DNA of 64,000 nucleotides from LZORAL124-50-18 sp051208045 (lineage in GTDB: Bacteria; Pseudomonadota; Gammaproteobacteria; Pseudomonadales; Oleiphilaceae): contig JBPJFY010000013.1 of assembly GCA_051208045.1 (NCBI GenBank), positions 35,787 to 99,786 of the forward strand, written 5' to 3'. Made by a program: the position numbers and the translations under genes. Shown here piece by piece: positions 1 to 7,961 of the stretch. The first letter of the stretch is position 1; every line of letters begins with the position of its first letter. Below the pieces are notes generated by a model. The model saw nothing but the letters and a program-made list of their open reading frames with translations, was not told the origin of the DNA and ran no database searches.

Positions 1-357
1 GACAAACAGCCTGAAGGTGATATCGAAATTTCCTACACTGGTCTGCGGGCGGGCGAGAAGTTGTTTGAAGAAGTGCTCATCGGAGACAATCCCATGGGCA
101 CGGAGCACTGCAGAATTATGAAAGCACAGGAGCAGTATCTTGCCTGGGCGGATTTGATTCCTTTGCTGGAAGAATTGGATCGTGCTTGCCACACGTTTGA
201 TTGCGACCGGGTGCGAGGGCTGTTGCTGCGAGCGCCGACAGACTTTCGACCATCCTCGGAAAACCGTGATCTGGTCTGGCAGCAAAATCGAGAAATGGAG
301 CTTGCGTCGAGCAAGGTAAAAGTATTAAAACCGGTCCAGAAAGAAGGCGTTGCCTGA
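1..357 (+). CDS. Nucleoside-diphosphate-sugar epimerase/dehydratase, CapD/WbpM-like (C-terminal fragment)
   Basis: The reading frame is open from base 1 and ends at TGA 355-357, so only the last 118 residues are in the window. The segment GDIEISYTGLRAGEKLFEE followed by LIGDNP is the conserved tail of the large membrane-linked CapD/FlaA1/WbpM family of UDP-sugar 4,6-dehydratases or epimerases, which make activated sugars for O-antigen, capsule or exopolysaccharide. The GDP-mannose enzyme lies 53 bases downstream on the same strand, which fits the end of a surface-polysaccharide cluster. The exact sugar cannot be told from this fragment. Confidence 0.85.
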   Translation, partial: DKQPEGDIEISYTGLRAGEKLFEEVLIGDNPMGTEHCRIMKAQEQYLAWADLIPLLEELDRACHTFDCDRVRGLLLRAPTDFRPSSENRDLVWQQNREMELASSKVKVLKPVQKEGVA

Positions 358-410
358 TGCTGCAACTGCATTTGACTGGCACGCGAGCAAATTAACTATT
401 GGAGTATGCT

Positions 411-1823
411 TTGATTATCCCCGTTGTACTGTCTGGTGGGTCTGGCACCCGTCTGTGGCCTCTCTCTCGTCAGGCCTATCCCAAGCAGTTTCTGAACCTG
501 GTCGACGATAATTCCTTGTTGGGCAACACCATTGTCCGCCTGGAAGGTATTGAGGATGTCTCTGCGGTCACTGTGGTATGTAACGATGATCACCGCTTCA
601 TGGTTGCGGGCGTATTGCAGGCGCAAAACAGATTGAAGCAGGCGAGTATTTTGTTAGAGCCTGTCGGGAAAAACACCGCGCCTGCCATTGCTCTGGCAGC
701 AATTCAAGCGCTGACACTGAGTGCTGACGCGATCCTTCTGGTTATGCCGGCGGATCATGTTATCAAGGACTCTGCCGTCTTTGCCCGTGCTGTTAAAACG
801 GCTGCATCGGCAGCGGAACAGGGCAAACTGGTGACATTTGGTATCGTACCGGATGCCCCGCACACGGGTTATGGTTACATCCAGTCAGGAGAAAGCCTTG
901 GTCAGTGGGCTCGTGTAAGCCAATTTGTGGAAAAGCCGGATCTTGAAACGGCAAAAGCCTACCTCGCAGACGGCAGTTTTTATTGGAATAGCGGAATGTT
1001 CGTGTTTCGAGCGGATCGCTATTTGGAAGAGTTGAATAAATTCCACCCAGCCATGGTGCAATGTGCTCAGGTTGCCCTGGATCGGAGTGAAACAGACCTG
1101 GACTTTATCCGGGTAAATCGAGAAGCCTTTGAGCAATCACCGGAAGACTCCATCGATTATGCGGTGATGGAAAAAACCGAAGATGCTGTCGTTGTCCCGT
1201 TGGATGCGGGTTGGAGTGATGTTGGGTCCTGGTCAGCGCTGTGGGAAATCCACGAACAGGACGGCCATGGCAATGTGTGTCGCGGAGATGTCATTGTTGA
1301 GGATGTCAGTAACAGCTACATTCATTCTGATTCTCGGCTGATTGCGGCGATTGGTCTCCAGGATCATGTCATTGTGGAAACGGATGATGTCGTTCTGGTG
1401 GCCGACAAATCTCGCGTACAGGATGTCAAAAAACTGGTTGATAAAGTAAAACAACAGGAGCGCGAAGAGCACCGCTTTCACAAAAAAGTGCATCGCCCGT
1501 GGGGAACTTATGAGGGTGTTGCGTCAAGTGAGCGATTTCAGGTAAAGCGCATCATGGTTAAGCCGGGTGCAAAATTGTCCCTGCAAAAACATCACCATCG
1601 AGCCGAGCACTGGATTGTCGTCAGCGGAACCGCATTGGTCACCCGCGGGGAAGAGGAGCTGTTGTTGACTGAAGACCAGTCTACCTATATTCCGCTAGGT
1701 GTGGTGCACCGCCTCGCGAATCCCGGAGTAATACCGCTGGAGATTATAGAGGTTCAAACCGGCGCTTATTTGGGAGAAGATGATATTGTTCGTTTCGAAG
1801 ACACTTACGGGCGCGTAAAGTAA
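411..1823 (+). CDS. manC: Mannose-1-phosphate guanylyltransferase / mannose-6-phosphate isomerase (bifunctional, type II)
   Basis: This enzyme supplies GDP-mannose for surface polysaccharides. The N-terminal two thirds is a nucleotidyltransferase that opens with the signature VVLSGGSGTRLWPLSR and then PKQFLNL. The C-terminal part, from about residue 360, is a type II phosphomannose isomerase cupin with RPWGTYE, a KPGAKLSLQKHHHRAEHW metal-site segment and GTALVTRG. The length (470 residues) is normal for ManC/CpsB/AlgA. An in-frame TTG at 399 also exists, but TTG 411 has GGAG six bases upstream and gives the usual start MIIPVVLSGG, so it is preferred. The gene directly follows the CapD-like fragment and is probably cotranscribed with it. 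Confidence 0.93.
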   Translation: MIIPVVLSGGSGTRLWPLSRQAYPKQFLNLVDDNSLLGNTIVRLEGIEDVSAVTVVCNDDHRFMVAGVLQAQNRLKQASILLEPVGKNTAPAIALAAIQALTLSADAILLVMPADHVIKDSAVFARAVKTAASAAEQGKLVTFGIVPDAPHTGYGYIQSGESLGQWARVSQFVEKPDLETAKAYLADGSFYWNSGMFVFRADRYLEELNKFHPAMVQCAQVALDRSETDLDFIRVNREAFEQSPEDSIDYAVMEKTEDAVVVPLDAGWSDVGSWSALWEIHEQDGHGNVCRGDVIVEDVSNSYIHSDSRLIAAIGLQDHVIVETDDVVLVADKSRVQDVKKLVDKVKQQEREEHRFHKKVHRPWGTYEGVASSERFQVKRIMVKPGAKLSLQKHHHRAEHWIVVSGTALVTRGEEELLLTEDQSTYIPLGVVHRLANPGVIPLEIIEVQTGAYLGEDDIVRFEDTYGRVK

Positions 1824-1855
1824 TCAAGCCGACATCCCCTCTCTTTCTTTAAGAA

Positions 1856-2077
1856 TCAATAATGCGGCGGTGGTGCTTCATCGCCGCGCCCTCCGGCATG
1901 GTATTCCAGCTTTGTCAGTTGCTGTTTCAAGACACGGTTGGCTTGCCACAGCTTTTCCAGTTCTTCCTGTTGATTGGCGACAGTTGTGTTGAGTGACTCC
2001 ACGAGGTCTTCCTGGAACGCGAATCTCGTTTCGAGTTCGTTTAACCTCAGTAATACTTCTTTCAGAGTGGTTGGCAT
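1856..2077 (-). CDS. slyX: SlyX family protein
   Basis: This is a 73-residue coiled-coil protein. The pattern LNELETRFAFQEDLVESLN, then a heptad-rich middle and the terminal PPPHY, is the signature of SlyX, a widely conserved proteobacterial protein of unknown biochemical role. A longer frame starts at 2125, but ATG 2077 is preceded by AGGAAA seven bases upstream and gives the normal family length of about 72. It is convergent with the manC gene and appears to be transcribed alone. Confidence 0.88.
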   Translation of the reverse strand: MPTTLKEVLLRLNELETRFAFQEDLVESLNTTVANQQEELEKLWQANRVLKQQLTKLEYHAGGRGDEAPPPHY

Positions 2078-2352
2078 GGGTTTTTCCTGGCAGGCGGTTT
2101 TTTGCTGAATGAATTTTGTTATCATAGGCGCGACCTTTTGGGCGTGCTCTTGAATTGAGCCCGAAGGGCGTATAACAATTACTGCGAATAATAAAACATT
2201 ATATGGGTACTTGGGGTGATTTTTTCTGCCTACCGGCGCAGATCGGTTTGCTGTAGTTGGACCGACCTATATGTCGCGCGCGCAGCGCGTACATCTGTTT
2301 ATTTGTCTGCTCACCCCTTGGTTACGTTCATTGAGAAATCGAGGTTATCTGA

Positions 2353-2826
2353 ATGGAAAATGCGTTAGTACGTAAGGTATTACTGAGTTTACTGTTTGCT
2401 GTGCCTGCCCCAATCGTGTGGGGTGCGCTCGTATCAGTACTCTCTGACTCTGTAAGATTCATCGTCGCAGGGGAAGAAGTCGGCTTTGTCGGGTTTATGG
2501 GGACGAGTGCCGGCATTGCTGTCTACTTAGTTTCCGTGGCCCTGTTTTTAGTTGCACTGCTTGCCATTCAAGGGATTTCGTCCAGCGATGAAGCGTCGGA
2601 AGATGACGATCCGAATGATGGTCGGGAATCCGGTACAGTGAAATGGTTTAATGTATCAAAAGGGTTTGGTTTTATTACTCGGTCCAACGGCGAAGATATT
2701 TTTGTGCACTTTCGCTCAATTCGGGGAAGAGGTCACCGGAGTCTGAAGCAGGGCCAGACGGTGAAGTTTTCTGTCTCTGAGGGCGAAAAAGGCATGCAGG
2801 CCGACAACGTGTCAGTGGTCCGGTAG
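2353..2826 (+). CDS. Membrane-anchored cold-shock domain protein
   Basis: The protein has 157 residues in two parts. The N-terminal half has two hydrophobic stretches (about residues 8-30 and 48-74, rich in L, V and A). An acidic linker (EASEDDDPND) follows. The C-terminal part, about residues 92-157, is a complete cold-shock domain starting GTVKWFN, with RNP1 KGFGFI and RNP2 DIFVHF, the nucleic-acid binding motifs. Ordinary CspA proteins are about 70 residues and soluble, so this one likely places a single-strand RNA/DNA binding domain at the inner face of the membrane. A GAGG element nine bases upstream supports the ATG. No neighbour suggests a specific target. Confidence 0.85.
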   Translation: MENALVRKVLLSLLFAVPAPIVWGALVSVLSDSVRFIVAGEEVGFVGFMGTSAGIAVYLVSVALFLVALLAIQGISSSDEASEDDDPNDGRESGTVKWFNVSKGFGFITRSNGEDIFVHFRSIRGRGHRSLKQGQTVKFSVSEGEKGMQADNVSVVR

Positions 2827-2849
2827 TTAGTTAATGGGGCCCAAATGGA

Positions 2850-3242
2850 TTAGCGCCAGGCGGTCAGCGTCTGGCCTTCTTCAGTGACTTTCCACCAGCT
2901 CTCATCTTCATTCGCGCCTTCCTGCCAGCCACCATTCGCACACCGCACTTCTGTTTTCATGTGCGCGGCTGCGCTCTGTGCACAGGCGAGATCATCGATC
3001 CAAGGGGTATGGTTTTGCTTAAACCAAACAGACGTGTATTGCTTGCCAGCCGCCTTTTCATGGATGAGAATCTGGCAGCGTTGGTTTGCCAGCCCGCAGT
3101 CTGCCTCGAAGGTGGAGGGCGACAAATTTACCAGAGGGCTTACTTCATCAAACGCATGGCTGAGCCATTGCTGAATTGTTTCTATGGAGCAACTGCGGAT
3201 ATAGATTTCGATATCCGGTGGTCTCTGGTCGGTTGTGCTCAT
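2850..3242 (-). CDS. Hypothetical protein, last gene of a four-gene operon
   Basis: This 130-residue soluble protein was not recognised. It has no signal peptide or membrane segment, is rich in W (DESWWKV, GGWQEG), and has four cysteines (C18, C49, C56 and others later) without a clear metal-binding spacing. Its ATG overlaps the stop of the upstream gene (TCAT on the plus strand at 3239-3242), which is a sign of translational coupling. The codon pattern and the coupled start argue that it is real. It is convergent with the cold-shock-domain gene, with only 23 bases between them and no obvious terminator. Confidence 0.7.
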   Translation of the reverse strand: MSTTDQRPPDIEIYIRSCSIETIQQWLSHAFDEVSPLVNLSPSTFEADCGLANQRCQILIHEKAAGKQYTSVWFKQNHTPWIDDLACAQSAAAHMKTEVRCANGGWQEGANEDESWWKVTEEGQTLTAWR

Positions 3243-3496
3243 TTGCGCTCCAAAAACAGTTTAATGCGAATCCAGATTAATCCCAGGTAGCTGGTCAGTG
3301 CAAGCAGACCGCCGAGTGCCGCGAGTACCAAGGCGATGAGCGCGTAAATTTCCTGCGTATGAGATGGGGGCAGGTACATATTAAGCATGAAAACCGAAAC
3401 CAGACTGCCAATGAGTAATATGCCGCCCGAGACAAAACGTTTGAACAGTCGGGCCTGATCGGCCTCCAGTGCTTCCATTGACTTGGTTATTTTCAT
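3239..3496 (-). CDS. Small two-helix membrane protein, unknown function
   Basis: From ATG 3496 the product has 85 residues. A charged amphipathic start (MEALEADQARLFKRF) is followed by two strongly hydrophobic segments (about residues 22-40 and 50-73) and a basic tail (RIKLFLERK). A longer frame to 3604 exists but overlaps the upstream coiled-coil gene and reads as shadow. There is no strong ribosome binding site, so translation may be coupled to the upstream gene, which ends 17 bases away. The family is not recognised. The operon pairs it with a tail-anchored coiled-coil protein, so a membrane complex is possible (inference). Confidence 0.65.
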   Translation of the reverse strand: MKITKSMEALEADQARLFKRFVSGGILLIGSLVSVFMLNMYLPPSHTQEIYALIALVLAALGGLLALTSYLGLIWIRIKLFLERK

Positions 3497-3513
3497 GCTT
3501 GTGCGTGACAGTG

Positions 3514-4572
3514 TTATCCAAAAAGCCGGGATAATAAGGCGTAATTTTGCCACGCAATGAACCCGAGTGCCAGTATCAGTGAGGCTGTAGTGCCTCCAAG
3601 CCACTGATTTCTCAGCCGCAATTGCTTCTGGAGTGGTTGCACGCTATCTGTGAGGCTTGTGCGCTCTGCTGCGACGGTGCTGGCATACTCGTTTTTAATC
3701 GCAAGTTTGGCTTCGGTTTTAGCAAGCTCCCGCTGCACCATCCCCTTTTCGTTGGTAAGCTTAGCCGTTTGTTCGATTTCTTCGGCGAGTCTGGACTCCA
3801 GTGCTTCGATAACGATGTGGTTTTCAGCGATTTTTTGTTCCAGCTCCTGTCGAATTACCTTGGTATTCAGCAGCGAGTCTTTTGCCTGCTTCACCCGTTG
3901 TTTGAGTTTGAGTGATTCTTCGCTTGTTTCCTTATGCTCTGCCTGTTCGCGAACGAGTGCCTGTTTGAGTGATGACACTTCTTCGAGAGATTGTTCTGTT
4001 TCCGCTTTTGCATTCACCAGTTTTTGGAGTAATCGCTTTACTTCCTGTTGTCCTGTCTCACCGTCTTTTTTTAGCTCATCCATCTGGTAGTTTTTTGCGC
4101 GCGCTTCAATGACTATTCTTCGCACGGCGTCTGCCATATCGGATTCACCACGACTGCCGTATGGTTCCAGCACACGCAGCGTATCATCGATGTTCTTTTG
4201 ATGGTGCTTCTGGATGGTCTCAATGTTCTCAAGTGCGCGTTTGTACGAGCTGAAGTCTTCCAAATCCACGGTCCGTGTTTGCAGCGATGAGAGCCTCTCC
4301 GCCAGCCAGATAAGTTGGTCCTCCAGCAGAGTTATTCTGAGGTCTTGTTGATAGCGTGACTCAACGTGCTGTTGCTTGAGTGCATTGAGCGAAACCTGGA
4401 TCTGCTCTTTGCGAAGTATCTGTTCAATGGCCAGGTCAAGCAGTTGCTTGTGCTTGCCGCCAGGCAGGTCATCGGACAGTGCATGCAATGCCAGTGTGAG
4501 CTTTTCCTGTTGCTTCAGGCTTTCCAGGTCTGGGAAAGCAATGATATTTTCAGCGGATTCAGTCCTTGTCAT
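3514..4572 (-). CDS. Tail-anchored coiled-coil protein, unknown function
   Basis: The product has 352 residues. Nearly all of it (about 50-315) is heptad-rich helix dominated by E, K, Q, L and A, for example KQRVKQAKDSLLNTK. A single hydrophobic segment near the C-terminus (about 325-348, SLILALGFIAWQNYALL) is followed by only a few residues, so the coiled coil should face the cytoplasm and be anchored by its tail. No enzymatic motif is seen. It lies six bases downstream of the HTH gene and 17 bases upstream of the small membrane protein. It could be an SMC-like or KfrA-like scaffold by shape, but no homology is claimed. Confidence 0.75.
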   Translation of the reverse strand: MTRTESAENIIAFPDLESLKQQEKLTLALHALSDDLPGGKHKQLLDLAIEQILRKEQIQVSLNALKQQHVESRYQQDLRITLLEDQLIWLAERLSSLQTRTVDLEDFSSYKRALENIETIQKHHQKNIDDTLRVLEPYGSRGESDMADAVRRIVIEARAKNYQMDELKKDGETGQQEVKRLLQKLVNAKAETEQSLEEVSSLKQALVREQAEHKETSEESLKLKQRVKQAKDSLLNTKVIRQELEQKIAENHIVIEALESRLAEEIEQTAKLTNEKGMVQRELAKTEAKLAIKNEYASTVAAERTSLTDSVQPLQKQLRLRNQWLGGTTASLILALGFIAWQNYALLSRLFG

Positions 4573-4578
4573 GGGAGG

Positions 4579-5145
4579 CTACTCTGTTCTTGCTTTTTTG
4601 TTTAACTTAGCGAGCGTTAACTGCTCAATGATACGTTCGAATTGCTCAGTTTCTATAAATTGAATGGCACTGTACTGGCCAAATCGTACGAGATAGCGGC
4701 TGAGCACGCCGGCCAACTCCAGGTATTCCAGCGTGTCTTCGTAGGAGAGTTGCTCGAAGGGGGCGCTGGGTAGTGGTTCATTGACCTTGTTCAGTAAGGC
4801 TGCCTTGCCGCCAGCCTTGTGTGTTAATTGCTTGATTGTGTGATCGATATTGATGGTTCCGTTTGTCGATTCAGGTTCCTGCTCTCGCCCTTGTTCAGCG
4901 CACAATGGGCTGATCAAATGTGCGGTTTCCGAATACCGTTGGAGAAACTCAGTAATTTTGTGTGCTACACCGAGGTGAAGCGTTCGTTCTCGTCGCATGA
5001 TTTGGTTCAAGTGCGACGGCGTTAAGCCGATGTAAGATGCCAGCTCAGTGACTGTGAATGCGTCATTCTGCTCACTCAGGCTATGGATGATTTCTGCCAG
5101 ATTCTCAGCGGTTACGCTCATCTGCTCTGACAACACCTGATTCAT
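4579..5145 (-). CDS. Predicted helix-turn-helix protein, first gene of an uncharacterised operon
   Basis: This 188-residue protein has, in its N-terminal 65 residues, a pattern typical of a DNA-binding HTH: FTVTELASYIGLTPSHLNQ, where TVTELASYIGL and SHLNQIMRRE fit helix 2 and recognition helix 3. The rest is helical and charged and was not recognised. ATG 5145 has AAGGTGG about six bases upstream and is preferred over the frame start at 5163. It leads a four-gene minus-strand operon with a tail-anchored coiled coil and two small proteins, so it may regulate that operon or localise DNA (inference). Confidence 0.7.
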   Translation of the reverse strand: MNQVLSEQMSVTAENLAEIIHSLSEQNDAFTVTELASYIGLTPSHLNQIMRRERTLHLGVAHKITEFLQRYSETAHLISPLCAEQGREQEPESTNGTINIDHTIKQLTHKAGGKAALLNKVNEPLPSAPFEQLSYEDTLEYLELAGVLSRYLVRFGQYSAIQFIETEQFERIIEQLTLAKLNKKARTE

Positions 5146-5236
5146 GCACCCACCTTTAACCATTGCTTGAAAATTCTAACGCGCATTTTACTGCCCGCCA
5201 CGGCAATTACAAAGGAAAATGATTATTTAATGAGCA

Positions 5237-6424
5237 CTATTGTCCGTTTCTAAACAGATATTGCTTTTCTCCCACAAGCTGGTGGAGAATACTTTCATAA
5301 ATTTTGGCCAATTGATCCACATCTTTCACGCTCACTTTTTCGTTGACCTTGTGGATGGTGGCGTTGATTGGGCCCAGTTCAATCACCTGTGTTCCCGCAG
5401 GCGCGATAAATCGACCATCCGACGTGCCGCCACTGGTAGAGAGCGCCGTCTCAGTCCCGGTTACCTGGCGAATTGCTTTCTGCGCAGCATCCATCAGTGG
5501 CCCGGTTTGGGTCAGGAATGGCTCGCCGCTGAGCTCCCATTCCAGGTTGTACTTAATGCCGTGTCTTTCAAGAATGGCTTCGACCCGCTCTTGAATGATC
5601 GACTGGGTGAGTTCCGTGCTGTACCGAAAGTTAAATTGGAGCCTGTTTTCCCCGGGAATGACATTGTGGGCACCGGTTCCGGCATGCATATTGGTAATTT
5701 GAAATGTGGTGGGGGGAAAATGAGCATTCCCGGCATCCCAGACCTCAGTGGCGAGCGCGTGAAGTGCGGGTAGTGCGTCGTGTATGGGATTTCTGGCAAA
5801 ATGTGGATATGCCACGTGCCCCTGTATGCCTTTGACGGTCAGGTGTCCGTGGAGTGAGCCGCGCCGGCCATTTTTAATGATGTCGCCAAGTGTGTGGGTG
5901 CTCGATGGCTCACCCACCAGACACCAATCTATCTTTTCTTCTCGCGACGCCAGCCATTCCATCACTTTTCGAGTGCCGTTATGTGCATCGCCTTCTTCGT
6001 CACTTGTGATCAGAAAGCCAATAGAGCCCTGATGCTGCGGGCAGCAGGCCAGGAATGCTTCGGTGGCGGTGATAAAGGCAGCCAGACTTCCTTTCATGTC
6101 CGCCGCACCTCGGCCGCATAAAAATCCGTCTTCCACGACGGGCTCAAAAGGTGGGTGCTGCCACTGGCTTTCAGGCCCTGTGGGTACGACATCTGTATGG
6201 CCTGCAAATGCAAATACCGGCCCCTCAGATCCGCGTCGTGCCCAAAAGTTCGTGACGTTTCCATAAGGTAATCGGTGAATGGTGAATCCCAGAGCTTCCA
6301 GGCGGCGAATCAAGACTTCCTGGCAGCCTTTATCATCCGGAGTGACAGACGCTCGGGAAATCAACTCAAAAGCCAGTTGGATGGTTTTTGAAAGCTGATT
6401 CGGCGCGGTGTAGCTGCCTGTCAT
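5237..6424 (-). CDS. dapE: Succinyl-diaminopimelate desuccinylase
   Basis: DapE hydrolyses N-succinyl-LL-diaminopimelate to LL-DAP and succinate in lysine and peptidoglycan synthesis. The M20 metallopeptidase motifs are clear: AGHTDVVPTG (metal-binding H and D), TSDEEGDA (catalytic and metal E), and GGTSDGRF near the C-terminus. The N-terminus SRASVTPDDKGCQEVLIRRLE matches DapE. The open frame extends to a TTG at 6478. ATG 6424, with GGA eight bases upstream, gives about 395 residues, closer to the family norm of 375-380. It is the last gene of the minus-strand dapC-yffB-dapD-dapE run. Confidence 0.95.
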   Translation of the reverse strand: MTGSYTAPNQLSKTIQLAFELISRASVTPDDKGCQEVLIRRLEALGFTIHRLPYGNVTNFWARRGSEGPVFAFAGHTDVVPTGPESQWQHPPFEPVVEDGFLCGRGAADMKGSLAAFITATEAFLACCPQHQGSIGFLITSDEEGDAHNGTRKVMEWLASREEKIDWCLVGEPSSTHTLGDIIKNGRRGSLHGHLTVKGIQGHVAYPHFARNPIHDALPALHALATEVWDAGNAHFPPTTFQITNMHAGTGAHNVIPGENRLQFNFRYSTELTQSIIQERVEAILERHGIKYNLEWELSGEPFLTQTGPLMDAAQKAIRQVTGTETALSTSGGTSDGRFIAPAGTQVIELGPINATIHKVNEKVSVKDVDQLAKIYESILHQLVGEKQYLFRNGQ

Positions 6425-6496
6425 ATCGCTGATCCGTTCGAATGTCATGTGAATGGCCAGATCCTTGGGATCTGGCAAAGGGTAGGATAGTCCGCA

Positions 6497-7525
6497 TCAG
6501 TTGTGTGCGTGCAACGCCTCATTGAGTTCAATGGCGGTTTGGTTCGTTTTACACTCCACCTGTCCATTGGTGGAGTTTCGCCGGAACAGCAGGTCGGTTT
6601 TCCCGGCAAGCTCTCGTGCTTTTACGATGCCAGCCTCCTTGTTTGTATCATCAAGCAGAACCACTTTGGTGCCTGCGGTGATATACAGCCCCGCTTCCAC
6701 CGTACAGCGATCGCCCAGCGGGATGCCAATGCCTGCATTTGCACCAATCAGGCTGTTCTCTCCAACAGAAATGATAATATTCCCGCCACCTGAGAGTGTA
6801 CCCATGGTCGAGCAGCCGCCGCCCAAATCAGAGCCTTTCCCGACCATGACACCGGCAGAAATGCGCCCTTCCACCATGGATGTGCCCTCGGTGCCAGCAT
6901 TGAAGTTGACAAAGCCCTCGTGCATGATCGTTGTGCCTTCCCCGATGTAAGCGCCCAGTCGAACACGCGCACAGTCTGCAATGCGCACTCCCGCTGGCAC
7001 CACGTAGTCCGTCATTTGTGGAAACTTGTCGACAGACTTCACTTCCAGTACGTTGCCGGAGGCACGGGCGGAAAGCTGACGCTCCGGTAATTCAGTCAGG
7101 TCGATTGCACCTTCGTTGGTCCAGGCAATATTGGGCAGTTGGCCAAAAATCCCGCTGAGGTTAACACCATGCGGTTTCACCAGACGGTGGCTCAGCAGGT
7201 GAAGTTTTAAATAGACTTCGGGCGTGGAAGTGGCTTCTGAATCTGTTTCCAAAAGCGTGAGGACCACTGGGCGGACTGACTTGGTGAGCGCTTGTGCGGT
7301 GGCAGCCTGGTCAGTCAGACCTGCAGCCGTCAGTGCATCTGCGAGAATGGATAGCTGGTCCGCAGACAATGTGATGGCCTGATTGCCCGCTGCGGAGCCA
7401 ATGGCTTCCTGAACGCAGTTGATCAGTGCAGGTTCTGGTGCCAATACGGGAGCCGGGTAATAAACTTCCAGCCAGTTTCCCTGTTTGTTCTGGGTGCCTA
7501 CACCCAAGCCAAAAGCAAAAGTCAT
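6497..7525 (-). CDS. dapD: 2,3,4,5-tetrahydropyridine-2,6-dicarboxylate N-succinyltransferase (long type)
   Basis: This is the succinyl-CoA dependent acyltransferase of the lysine/DAP pathway. The product has 342 residues, like the longer pseudomonad DapD rather than the 274-residue E. coli form. The N-terminal third is the extra domain, and the C-terminal half is a left-handed parallel beta helix of hexapeptide repeats (VRLGAYIGEGTTIMHEG, GVMVGKGSDLGGG, GENSLIGANAGIGIPLGD). It lies between the yffB-like gene and dapE, and together with dapC supplies three consecutive steps of the succinylase branch. Confidence 0.95.
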   Translation of the reverse strand: MTFAFGLGVGTQNKQGNWLEVYYPAPVLAPEPALINCVQEAIGSAAGNQAITLSADQLSILADALTAAGLTDQAATAQALTKSVRPVVLTLLETDSEATSTPEVYLKLHLLSHRLVKPHGVNLSGIFGQLPNIAWTNEGAIDLTELPERQLSARASGNVLEVKSVDKFPQMTDYVVPAGVRIADCARVRLGAYIGEGTTIMHEGFVNFNAGTEGTSMVEGRISAGVMVGKGSDLGGGCSTMGTLSGGGNIIISVGENSLIGANAGIGIPLGDRCTVEAGLYITAGTKVVLLDDTNKEAGIVKARELAGKTDLLFRRNSTNGQVECKTNQTAIELNEALHAHN

Positions 7526-7576
7526 GTTAGTGTCCTGTGTTGCTGTTTTAGAAAATAGATTGACGCGATGCGTTTC

Positions 7577-7936
7577 TTAGCCGAAGAGCGATGTATATGC
7601 CTGGTCGTTGAAGCCTACCTGGATTTTTCCGTCCACGTTAAGTATGGGGCGTTTTATCATTGAGCTGTTCTGCTGAATCAGCTGGATGGCTTCATCCGTG
7701 AGCTCCCCGTTTTCTATCACCTGTTTTTCAGTATCGCTGAGCTTGCGCCAGGTTGTTCCTCTTTTGTTGATCAGCGTATCGAGATCATGGTGCGCATGCC
7801 ATTGCCTCAATTCCTTATCCCCAATGCCCGATTTTTTGTAGTCGTGAAATAGAAAGGGGATGTCTGTCTCGTTCAGCCATTTAATGGCCTTTTTCATCGT
7901 GTCGCAGTTCTTAATGCCGTACATAATAATCTGCAC
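7577..7936 (-). CDS. ArsC/Spx-family thioredoxin-fold protein, YffB-like
   Basis: This 119-residue thioredoxin-like protein of the ArsC/Spx superfamily opens with IMYGIKNCDTMKKAIKWL, which aligns with E. coli YffB. It keeps the single N-terminal cysteine of the family (NCDT). GTG 7936 has GGGAG eight bases upstream and gives the usual MxxxYGIKNCDT start; an internal ATG at 7924 has no ribosome binding site at a useful distance. yffB genes are commonly linked with dapE, as here, but no function in the DAP pathway is established. Arsenate reduction is not implied. Confidence 0.88.
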   Translation of the reverse strand: MQIIMYGIKNCDTMKKAIKWLNETDIPFLFHDYKKSGIGDKELRQWHAHHDLDTLINKRGTTWRKLSDTEKQVIENGELTDEAIQLIQQNSSMIKRPILNVDGKIQVGFNDQAYTSLFG

Positions 7937-7961
7937 AATGTTCGCTCCCAGGGTAAACAGA

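Noticed and set aside
3622..4090. Two plus-strand frames opposite the coiled-coil gene
   Set aside because: Serine/cysteine/phenylalanine-rich translations typical of the complement of a K/E/Q-rich coiled coil.
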